DNA of 5,454 nucleotides from JAUXEH01 sp965602945 (lineage in GTDB: Bacteria > Acidobacteriota > Aminicenantia > Aminicenantales > Aminicenantaceae). Made by a program: the position numbers and the translations under genes. The notes beneath the pieces are model-generated. The model did no database searches, was not told the origin of the DNA, and saw only the letters and a list, made by a program, of their open reading frames with translations. The stretch covers positions 1 through 5,454 of the forward strand of contig CBFDBC010000222.1 in the NCBI GenBank assembly GCA_965602945.1. Direction: 5' to 3'. Positions 1-4,807 of this stretch are shown piece by piece; within the stretch, counting starts at the first letter, position 1; each line of letters begins with the position of its first letter.

Positions 1-94
1 GGACGATCCTATCCGGTTTTGGATCCTGCATGCGGCATCCTGACACGATGATAGTAAGGGCAAGCAGTAACATTATTATAGGCGGTTTTTGCAT
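1..94 (-). CDS. N-terminus of a lipoprotein of unknown function, partial (runs off the left edge)
   Basis: Reading leftwards from an ATG at 94-92 gives 31 codons before the window ends. The peptide starts MQKPPIIMLLLALTIIVSGC: a lysine near the start, a hydrophobic stretch at about residues 5-18, then a lipobox (Val-Ser-Gly-Cys) with the cysteine at residue 20. This is a typical lipoprotein signal peptide, so the product should be exported, cleaved before Cys20, lipidated and membrane-anchored. Residue +2 after the cysteine is Arg, not Asp, which in proteobacteria usually allows sorting to the outer membrane. A GGAAG ribosome site lies 7 bases upstream of the ATG. The other in-frame ATG, at codon 8, would leave too short a signal. 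The mature domain is outside the window, so its function cannot be stated. It is divergent from the gene at 271. Confidence 0.72.
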   Translation of the reverse strand, partial: MQKPPIIMLLLALTIIVSGCRMQDPKPDRIV

Positions 95-202
95 GGTCAC
101 ACTTCCAAGAAGGTTTTTCTTACTTTAAATAATAATCAGATAGAATACAAACAAGGGATTTGTGCGGAATACGCCTCGATCTGCAGGAGGCAAAGTTCTG
201 TA

Positions 203-238
203 TTGCATTTTAAAATTGAGGCATTTTTATGGTATTAT
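203..238 (+). promoter_or_regulatory. Extended -10 promoter for the 271 gene
   Basis: TGGTATTAT at 230-238 is an extended -10 element: TG, one base, then TATTAT, 5 of 6 to consensus. It places a transcription start near 245, giving a leader of about 26 bases. No good -35 lies at standard spacing, which extended -10 promoters tolerate. Just upstream is a perfect AT palindrome, ATTTTAAAAT at 207-216, which may act as an UP-like element or a protein site. Identified by inspection only. Confidence 0.45.
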
Positions 239-270
239 GTTCAGCATAAGAATAATAATCAGGAGAAATC

Positions 271-480
271 ATGGCGAAGAGTAGTCGCGCTTACAGGGGC
301 GCCAAGAGAGGTAAAGAGCTTAAACGCATCAAAAAGCAGGAAGAAAAGCGTCAGAGACGGCTGGCCAAGAAAGAAGAGGATTCACTGGACCCGGAGGCCG
401 CCACCTCTGAGGATGGCACCACAGAACAAGAAACTCCTGCTGAACAAGCCCCGGAAGAAAAGCCGGAAGAACCTCAATAA
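271..480 (+). CDS. Small bipolar charged protein, unknown function (69 aa)
   Basis: The start is clear: AGGAG at 261-265 lies 5 bases before the ATG. The product is split by charge. Residues 1-34 hold 16 Lys/Arg in a likely amphipathic helix (the stretch KELKRIKKQEEKRQRRLAKK is typical), while residues 35-69 hold 14 Asp/Glu, only one Lys, and many Pro, Gln and Ala, so this half is probably disordered. There is no signal peptide, membrane segment or cysteine. From memory, short proteins beginning MAKSS-x-YR followed by a Lys/Arg-rich helix occur as conserved hypotheticals in deltaproteobacteria, but I know of no assigned role. Binding to RNA, DNA or ribosomes through the basic half is inference. 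The next gene starts 83 bases downstream on the same strand with no terminator seen between, so co-transcription is plausible. Confidence 0.82.
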   Translation: MAKSSRAYRGAKRGKELKRIKKQEEKRQRRLAKKEEDSLDPEAATSEDGTTEQETPAEQAPEEKPEEPQ

Positions 481-563
481 CCGCTCCGCGATCATTCTGA
501 TCCGAACGTGCGTGTGTGAAGAGACCACATCTGTAAGGCCCGTTTCTGTATGGACGGTTCCCT

Positions 564-1919
564 ATGGATGATCCCGGAAATAATCCCCACTTTTTTGCGA
601 TCGAAGCCTGCATCGAGAGGCTGAAGCAGGGATCTCTCCCCCCTTGGAAGGTCGAGGATGAGCTGGTTTCGGGCTTTGGGATCGAACCGCCTGAAAACTT
701 CCGGATTGCGGCCCAGTGCCGTAGGGGCTTCCTGGAAGAGGTCACGGGCGAGGGCTTTCACTACATCGAGCTGCCCGAGAAACCCTACAAGGCGAGATGG
801 CGATGCCCGAAGGACGACCTTGTCTGGGAGCTGGATGCCCGGGATGAATACCTTACCTGTTCGCTGTGCGGGGGGCAGCTCGATCCGCTGGATGGGTTCG
901 GGCCCCTGGTGTCCAATTATGTCGGCGGGCAGGAGATCTATTTCTCCTATGCCGGGAGGATTGAGGTCAGGGGGGATGTGGATGCGACCTTCACCAACCT
1001 GCTGGTGTACGGCACGGGCATGGGTCCGATTGGAGTCACACGCGGCTGCCATCTTATCAACCGGCTGGGTGGGGCTGAGGTGCGGGTTGCTGACCGGGCC
1101 CGAGCCGTGCGGTGCAACGGATATGTATTCAAAAACAGGGAGCTGCTGGAAAAGGCCCGCTCTCTGATCGAACGGCGGCTGCCTCAGATCAGTGCAGCAA
1201 TGGAACAGAGGCTGGAGGAATTTTCCGGAAGGATCAGCGGCGTGGAATTCAAGCCGGTCGCGGAAGCAGGTAAACACATTCTCTTCATCGATTTCGTGGC
1301 GGAGTTCGAGAACTTCCGTGGGCACGGCGACATAAGCCGGGCCGTGGGCGCAGCCAAGAGCGAGATCGAGGAGCTCCTGAGAGAGGCGGGCATCAATTTC
1401 GAGCTCAGTGTTATCGCTCAGGGCCATGACGGGGATCTGAAGCCCAGCCCCAAGAACAAGCGTGGGCGGTTCGCCTCGGCGGAGATCCGGGTCCCATCCG
1501 GCGAGTTCGAGAGTCTTCTCAAGGTGGACCGGGACAAATTTCTGGCGTTCGTACGCGTAGATGCCTGCGGAGCAAAGAACCTCGAGTGCCAGTTCTATTC
1601 CGGGATGGGCGGCGAGATCATACCAGCCGTGTACAAGGCTACACAGGTCAATCCGCAGAGCCCGCTGGTGTCCTCGTTCCAGAACGTTTTTGCCGAAGAG
1701 GACAAGGGTGATGTGGTCTACCGGGTGGAGCTTCCCAATGTCGAGGTGGGCATTGCCTCGACCAGGGAGGGCCTTATCCCGCCGGTGGGCCGTGAGGCTT
1801 TGCGGATCATGGGTGTCCGTACCGCAAAGGATTTTGCCGCCTCGTTGGCGGCACAGGTCCTGGCCGGTGAGTTCAACCTGGCACTCGAGATCAGCAGAGA
1901 AAAACTGTACAGTTCCTGA
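564..1919 (+). CDS. HMG-CoA-reductase-like protein lacking the known catalytic residues (451 aa)
   Basis: By eye this follows the class I HMG-CoA reductase catalytic domain. Residues 20-70 (LKQGSLPPWKVEDEL, RRGFLEEVTG) match the N-terminal helices. Residues 158-183 (VTRGCHLINRLGGAEV) match the STNRGC-GGA block. GHGDISRAVG at 253-262 matches SGDAMGMNM. DLKP at 291-294 matches DKKP. Residues 388-438 (VELPNVEVG, ALRIMGV, VLAGEFNLAL) match TMPSIEVG, the LGV motif and VLAGELSL. The catalytic residues are not kept. Human-numbered Glu559 falls at Thr151, Lys691 at Leu292 (Lys692 is kept as Lys293), Asp767 at Asn363, and the chain ends about where His866 would be. Both nucleotide-binding motifs (DAMGMNM, GTVGGGT) are changed. 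Cys81, Cys99 and Cys102 form a zinc-ribbon-like cluster within residues 75-110. Mevalonate synthesis is therefore unlikely, and an acyl-CoA-binding or other role is inference. The ATG at 564 is the first after an in-frame TAA at 534; its ribosome site is weak (GGACGG at 552-557). No frame break is seen, so it is a maintained gene, not a pseudogene. Confidence 0.7.
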   Translation: MDDPGNNPHFFAIEACIERLKQGSLPPWKVEDELVSGFGIEPPENFRIAAQCRRGFLEEVTGEGFHYIELPEKPYKARWRCPKDDLVWELDARDEYLTCSLCGGQLDPLDGFGPLVSNYVGGQEIYFSYAGRIEVRGDVDATFTNLLVYGTGMGPIGVTRGCHLINRLGGAEVRVADRARAVRCNGYVFKNRELLEKARSLIERRLPQISAAMEQRLEEFSGRISGVEFKPVAEAGKHILFIDFVAEFENFRGHGDISRAVGAAKSEIEELLREAGINFELSVIAQGHDGDLKPSPKNKRGRFASAEIRVPSGEFESLLKVDRDKFLAFVRVDACGAKNLECQFYSGMGGEIIPAVYKATQVNPQSPLVSSFQNVFAEEDKGDVVYRVELPNVEVGIASTREGLIPPVGREALRIMGVRTAKDFAASLAAQVLAGEFNLALEISREKLYSS

Positions 1920-2019
1920 CTCCTTCAATTCCTGGGCTGGCCCGAGATGGTGCTGGTCAAAGTGACACTCCACAGGTTCCACAGGGACTGAACCTTCAAC
2001 CGCTTACAGTTAGACTTTT

Positions 2020-2062
2020 GGCCCAAAAAGTGTGGACGTAAGCGTCGATTTTGGGCCGTTTT
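2020..2062 (+). terminator. Hairpin terminator after the HMG-CoA-reductase-like gene
   Basis: GGCCCAAAA at 2020-2028 pairs perfectly with TTTTGGGCC at 2049-2057. Inside, GACG at 2035-2038 pairs with CGTC at 2043-2046 around a TAAG loop, leaving a small internal bulge. The short run GTTTT follows at 2058-2062. It lies about 100 bases after the stop at 1919, with no gene between. The T run is short, so termination may be partial. Confidence 0.55.
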
Positions 2063-2179
2063 AGCATGTAACTTGTTTATTTTCAATTACATTTCATGGT
2101 CCGTCCCCGAATAGGGGTCATCCTGCGGGAGTGGCGGGGTTTGCTCTTTGCGGATAAAAAATTTCACCTCTAAAGGTGA

Positions 2180-2208
2180 TTGAACTTCGGGGCCCCATTC
2201 CACAAAAT
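2180..2208 (+). promoter_or_regulatory. Weak sigma70-like promoter candidate for the coiled-coil gene
   Basis: TTGAAC (2180-2185) and CAAAAT (2203-2208) are separated by 17 bases, each 4 of 6 to consensus. The start would be near 2215, leaving a leader of about 37 bases that contains the ribosome site at 2241-2245. It is the best-spaced pair I found upstream of this gene, but the match is poor. Confidence 0.28.
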
Positions 2209-2251
2209 AGATAGACGTGAAAGCAATGTTACTATTTATAAGGAGACTATG

Positions 2252-2548
2252 ATGGCTCTCACCAAAGATCAAGAGGAGCTTTACCGCAAGACCATGGAAG
2301 AGGCCAAGGCCCAGCTGGACACCATTGACGAGGAGATGGAAAAAGAGATACAGAAAGCCAGAGAGAGACTGGCCAAGCTTCAGGAGTCCAAACGCTCGTT
2401 CCGCCAGCTGTATGAAGGTGCCGCTCAGCTGCTGGGTGTCAAGGTCGATCTGGAAGACGAAGGAGACGGGCTGAAGCCGGGACTCAACGACCAGTCCGGC
2501 GATAAAGGCGACTCCAAGGATCAAGCTGAAGCTGCCGCTCAGGGCTGA
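2252..2548 (+). CDS. Small coiled-coil protein, unknown function (98 aa)
   Basis: Two ATG codons sit side by side at 2249 and 2252. AGGAG at 2241-2245 lies 3 bases from the first and 6 from the second, so I chose 2252, which gives a protein starting MALTKDQEEL. Upstream codons back to 2180 are open but sit before the ribosome site and look non-coding. Residues 3-57 are one long helix rich in Glu, Lys and Gln with heptad-like spacing of Leu, Ile and Met (AKAQLDTIDEEMEKEIQKA), a strong coiled-coil candidate. A short hydrophobic patch follows (LYEGAAQLLGVKVDL, about 53-67), then an acidic, Gly/Asp/Gln-rich tail that is probably disordered. There is no cysteine, signal peptide or membrane segment, so it should be cytoplasmic and oligomeric. 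I do not recognise the family. It stands alone between a terminator and the next promoter. Confidence 0.82.
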   Translation: MALTKDQEELYRKTMEEAKAQLDTIDEEMEKEIQKARERLAKLQESKRSFRQLYEGAAQLLGVKVDLEDEGDGLKPGLNDQSGDKGDSKDQAEAAAQG

Positions 2549-2570
2549 TCCGTACAAAGTCCTGCAGCGC

Positions 2571-2600
2571 CTCCCCTCGATCCGCCTCCCCCACCTCTCT
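2571..2600 (+). promoter_or_regulatory. C-rich, G-poor stretch, possible Rho-loading site
   Basis: Of these 30 bases, 19 are C and only 2 are G. It begins 22 bases after the stop of the coiled-coil gene, and there is no intrinsic hairpin in the gap. C-rich, G-poor unstructured RNA is what Rho binds, so Rho-dependent termination just before the next promoter is plausible. This is inferred from composition alone. Confidence 0.3.
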
Positions 2601-2602
2601 AC

Positions 2603-2630
2603 TTGATTCACTCACTTTTCCTGATAGAAT
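2603..2630 (+). promoter_or_regulatory. Sigma70-like promoter placed at the start codon of the permease
   Basis: TTGATT at 2603-2608 (4 of 6) and TAGAAT at 2625-2630 (5 of 6) are 16 bases apart. The expected transcription start, about 7 bases past the -10, falls at the ATG at 2637. No Shine-Dalgarno site lies before that ATG. Together these fit a leaderless message. Confidence 0.5.
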
Positions 2631-2636
2631 ACCCGT

Positions 2637-3548
2637 ATGCTGCCGGAGCAGACGGTATTCGCACATCAGGGAGAGCTTCTGGCTCTGACGGCCGCCCTGT
2701 TCTGGGCGGTAGCCGTAATCCTGTTCCGCATCACGGGCAGGAGTGTACGGCCCCTGAGCCTGAACCTGTTCAAATGCACCTTCTGCATCGTGCTTTTCCT
2801 GATCACTTCCTGGGTCCTGAGAGAGCCCCTCCTGCCTGATCTGCCTGCCCGCATATACGGCATCATGCTCCTCAGCGGCCTGGTCGGGATCGGTGTCTCA
2901 GACACCCTCTTTTTCGCCAGCCTCAACCGGCTCGGGGCCGGTTTTTCCGCCATCGTCAACTGCAGCTACAGCCCCCTTGTCATCATTCTGGCTGCGCTGT
3001 TCCTGAGCGAACGCATGCGGCCCCTCCAGCTCGCGGGTGTGGCCATGATCATCGGCGCCGTCGTGATCGTATCCCGAGACGAGAATGACCGGTCCCCCAT
3101 CCGCCGCAAGGATCTGCTGTCCGGTATCGTGCTGGGCCTGGCCGCCATGCTGTCCATGGCCGTGAGCATCGTCATCATGAAACCCTACCTGCCTCAGGTA
3201 CCCGTCCTGTGGGCCACGCTCGTGCGGACGGTCGGGGGGCTGGCCCTGATGGCCCTGGGATTTTCTTTTCACCCCCGGCGCAGGGACTATGCGGTTGAGA
3301 TCGGAAACCCGCGCCTGTGGCTGCCTCTGGCCGCGAGCTCCTTCTTCGGAGGATATCTGGCTTTTACGGCCTGGATGGGCGGCATGAAGTACACCATGGC
3401 CTCCACGGCGGCCGCGCTCAATCAGATGAGCATCGTCTTCATCTTTTTCCTGGGCATGGTCCTACTGAAAGAAAGCGTGACGCGGGGGAAGATCCTGGCC
3501 CTGGTCCTGGCCGTGGGCGGAGTGGTTCTGATAACGTTTATGGCGTGA
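2637..3548 (+). CDS. EamA/DMT-family inner-membrane permease (303 aa)
   Basis: The length of about 300 residues with ten hydrophobic segments in two repeated halves is typical of the drug/metabolite transporter superfamily. Approximate membrane spans are 13-31, 42-61, 72-90, 102-122, 129-146, 160-180, 188-208, 228-246, 256-277 and 283-301. The first EamA repeat (about 12-146) ends with SPLVIILAALFLSERM and a GVAMIIGAVVIV span. The second (about 160-302) ends with IVFIFFLGMVLLKESVTRGK and LAVGGVVLI. The Glu at 125 and 279 sit at the family's usual position at the end of the fourth span of each repeat. The family exports or exchanges small metabolites such as amino acids; the substrate cannot be read from sequence. 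The loop at 147-159 (SRDENDRSPIRRK) is charged and likely cytoplasmic. ATG 2637 has no ribosome site and may be translated leaderlessly. It faces the CBM9-like gene across a palindrome cluster. Confidence 0.9.
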   Translation: MLPEQTVFAHQGELLALTAALFWAVAVILFRITGRSVRPLSLNLFKCTFCIVLFLITSWVLREPLLPDLPARIYGIMLLSGLVGIGVSDTLFFASLNRLGAGFSAIVNCSYSPLVIILAALFLSERMRPLQLAGVAMIIGAVVIVSRDENDRSPIRRKDLLSGIVLGLAAMLSMAVSIVIMKPYLPQVPVLWATLVRTVGGLALMALGFSFHPRRRDYAVEIGNPRLWLPLAASSFFGGYLAFTAWMGGMKYTMASTAAALNQMSIVFIFFLGMVLLKESVTRGKILALVLAVGGVVLITFMA

Positions 3549-3587
3549 AAGAGGTCAGGGACCTGGAGTGATAAAGGACAGCAATGA

Positions 3588-3606
3588 GGGATTGTCCCAG
3601 TTTTTT
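3588..3606 (+). terminator. Short hairpin with T6 run, terminator of the permease gene
   Basis: GGGA-TTG-TCCC, or a longer alternative using GGACAG from 3576, is followed by AG and six T residues (3601-3606). It lies about 40 bases after the permease stop. The stem is short, so it may work together with the stronger stem just downstream. Confidence 0.45.
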
Positions 3607-3610
3607 CGCA

Positions 3611-3637
3611 GTAAAAAGGGGCCTGTCCCCTTTTTAC
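3611..3637. terminator. Bidirectional terminator between convergent genes
   Basis: GTAAAAAGGGG at 3611-3621 pairs perfectly with CCCCTTTTTAC at 3627-3637 around the loop CCTGT. Because the arms are A-tract then G-tract on one side and C-tract then T-tract on the other, both strands end in a run of T after a GC core. It therefore suits the permease gene reading right (stop at 3548) and the CBM9-like gene reading left (stop at 3654, 17 bases away). Confidence 0.72.
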
Positions 3638-3653
3638 CGAAATTGATGCGTGT

Positions 3654-4511
3654 CTACTGCTGGTTGGCGAGCAGGACGTCCACCCAGATAGTATATTTCT
3701 TGGGCATCTGACGCCGCATAGAGGCGAGCCCGATGTTGGAGTCCAGCCTGGTGCTCGCGCCGCCGCTCTCCGATGACACTCCCCCAGCGGCCCTGGATCT
3801 TGCTGCCGAGCCTTGGCTTCCCATGCGGGAGGCCATGGCTGCCTTCCACTCGTCTGTGGCACCGCCCCAGAAGAAGCCGACCTTGATCTGCTGTCCGGGA
3901 ACCGCGCCGATACCGGGGGCCATTTCCGCGGGCCGTGCCAGCGGGATGGCAAATTCCCAGAGATAGGTTCCGTCCTGGTTCTTGCTCGCCCTGAAGATGG
4001 CCGGGACCATCCCTTCGACCTTCTCGAGTGTCTGGGATTTGGCCTTCTTGTTCGTCACCTGGACGTCGTGGTCGACGTAGAACTCGTTCGCCATGATCTG
4101 GTTCTTGTCATCCTGGGAAAGCGGTCCCTTTTCGGCTTCCATCTTGACGATGAACTCCTCGGCTGTTATCTGCTTCTTCCGGAAGTTGATGAAGTAGTCT
4201 TTCTTCTTCTTCCCGTTGGGGTCGAGATACACGGTCATGCCGGTCCAGTCGACCGTGCTCATGAACTGCTTGGCATCTTTGAACTTGAACAGCACGTAGA
4301 GGAAATTGGCATCGTTCTTGAACGCATAATCCGCGGCGACCTTTTTCTCGAAGAACGGGGCTGCATCCTGCCAGTCGAATTCCGTTCCGTCCACCGCCAT
4401 CTGAGCCATGTTCCAGGTGGATTTGTATGCGTCCGCCGCCAGCAGCGAAGAAGACAGCACCGCGACCATCATGAAAGTGACCAGAATTCCAATAAAATTT
4501 CTCTTGGCCAT
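3654..4511 (-). CDS. Secreted CBM9-like (DOMON-type beta-sandwich) protein (285 aa)
   Basis: Of three in-frame ATGs (4529, 4523, 4511) I chose 4511, because GGAGG (4521-4517 on this strand) lies 5 bases before it. It gives a clean Sec signal peptide: MAKR, a hydrophobic core at 7-24, and an Ala-Asp-Ala cleavage site at 26-28. The mature part opens with VDGTEFDWQDAAPF (40-53), the usual first strand of CBM9-like domains (VDG-x-DW). DANFLYVLFKFKDA (67-80), GMTVYLDPNGKKK (91-103) and YLWEFAIPLARP (183-194) follow in family order, and the domain closes near 210. Residues 222-256 are rich in Ser, Gly, Ala and Arg, probably a flexible loop, before the final strand KKYTIWVDVL (271-280). Such domains bind sugars or, in DOMON relatives, haem. 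No haem-ligand motif or active site is visible, so a periplasmic ligand-binding role is only inferred. It is monocistronic with its own promoter and terminator. Confidence 0.78.
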   Translation of the reverse strand: MAKRNFIGILVTFMMVAVLSSSLLAADAYKSTWNMAQMAVDGTEFDWQDAAPFFEKKVAADYAFKNDANFLYVLFKFKDAKQFMSTVDWTGMTVYLDPNGKKKKDYFINFRKKQITAEEFIVKMEAEKGPLSQDDKNQIMANEFYVDHDVQVTNKKAKSQTLEKVEGMVPAIFRASKNQDGTYLWEFAIPLARPAEMAPGIGAVPGQQIKVGFFWGGATDEWKAAMASRMGSQGSAARSRAAGGVSSESGGASTRLDSNIGLASMRRQMPKKYTIWVDVLLANQQ

Positions 4512-4558
4512 TTTTGCCTCCATCTCCATGCAAGGTTTGTTTGTTATTTGACGTAGTC

Positions 4559-4567
4559 ATTATAGCA
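4559..4567 (-). promoter_or_regulatory. Extended -10 promoter of the CBM9-like gene
   Basis: Read on the minus strand this is TGCTATAAT: a perfect TATAAT preceded by TG and one base. The start would be near 4552, giving a leader of about 40 bases to the ATG at 4511. There is only a weak -35 (TTTCAA or TTCAAT, at 18 or 17 bases), as expected for an extended -10 promoter. The low GC content around it contrasts with the genes. Confidence 0.62.
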
Positions 4568-4807
4568 AATCTTCCCTTAAAATTGAAACTGAAATTTCGT
4601 TCCCGTTCCTCTGGTGGGCACATCTTTTCTCACGGAAGGAATGGATCGCGGCAAACCGTACTTCTTCCAGCCCGGACTCGGAATCCAGGCAAAGCGCAGA
4701 TGCGATATGCGGATATCTCATTGAGGAGTCCGGCAAAATCCGACAAGCCTTGCATTATCCGAGTAGCTGGAGGATAATTGGCGAGTTAAATTTTGGGAGA
4801 AAATGAC
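4568..4807. other. Long intergenic or leader region with two inverted repeats
   Basis: I see no supported gene in these 240 bases. CCGGACTC at 4672-4679 pairs perfectly with GAGTCCGG at 4726-4733. Between them GATAT (4704-4708) pairs with ATATC (4713-4717). Further right, ATTATCC at 4754-4760 pairs with GGATAAT at 4772-4778, 17 bases before the ribosome site of the next gene. GGCAAA occurs three times (4650, 4688, 4732). This could be a structured leader for the membrane-protein gene. I found no match to a riboswitch class I know and no convincing promoter reading right. Confidence 0.4.

Larger units (their letters stand above)
1920..2251. other. Intergenic region of 332 bases
   Basis: No gene is supported here. 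Besides the terminator at 2020-2062 it holds three small inverted repeats. AGGTTC at 1974-1979 pairs with GAACCT at 1990-1995. CCCC at 2105-2108 pairs with GGGG at 2114-2117, within a GC-rich patch. TCACCT at 2164-2169 pairs with AGGTGA at 2174-2179. A weak promoter candidate for the next gene is TTGAAC at 2180-2185, 17 bases, then CAAAAT at 2203-2208 (each 4 of 6). TACTAT at 2230-2235 looks more like a -10 but would start transcription on top of the ribosome site, so it is unlikely to serve this gene. Confidence 0.6.
3552..3637. repeat. Cluster of palindromes between convergent genes
   Basis: Three hairpins lie within 86 bases. AGGTC (3552-3556) pairs with GACCT (3560-3564). GGGA (3588-3591) pairs with TCCC (3595-3598), or alternatively GGA plus CAAT (3576-3585) pair with ATTG plus TCC (3591-3597). 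A perfect 11-bp stem spans 3611-3637. The motif TGTCCC followed by a T run occurs twice (3594-3606 and 3624-3635). The layout resembles decayed REP-like intergenic repeats. That likeness, and any link to a REP transposase, is inference. Confidence 0.5.

Noticed and set aside
89..571. A 160-codon plus-strand open frame overlapping the 69-residue gene
   Set aside because: It starts without a ribosome site, runs through the AT-rich promoter region, and overlaps in another frame a gene with a strong ribosome site and coherent composition.
564..1919. Working HMG-CoA reductase of a mevalonate pathway
   Set aside because: The catalytic residues and the NADP(H) motifs are missing, and no other mevalonate-pathway gene is nearby.
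492..1982. A 496-codon open frame on the minus strand
   Set aside because: It lies opposite the reductase-like gene, whose plus-strand reading shows a recognisable protein family. The antisense product has no domain I recognise and is rich in Pro, His and Arg, as expected of an antisense frame in GC-rich DNA.
1931..1996. Possible tRNA in the gap after the reductase-like gene
   Set aside because: GGTTC is present, but there is no acceptor stem, no CCA-end geometry and no D-arm; it is only a 6-bp inverted repeat.
2155..2180. Minus-strand terminator: 6-bp stem followed by six T residues
   Set aside because: The structure is real (TCACCT with AGGTGA), but the stem is weak and no minus-strand gene reads into it.
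4640..4735. Possible cyclic-di-GMP (GEMM) riboswitch
   Set aside because: CACGG, GGCAAACC and GGCAAAGC recall GEMM conserved segments, but the spacing is too long, the GNRA-type tetraloop stem is missing and the GGGACGCAAAGCC block is not present.
4514..4777. An 87-codon plus-strand open frame in the intergenic region
   Set aside because: It has no ribosome site, crosses the minus-strand promoter, and its product has random-looking composition.
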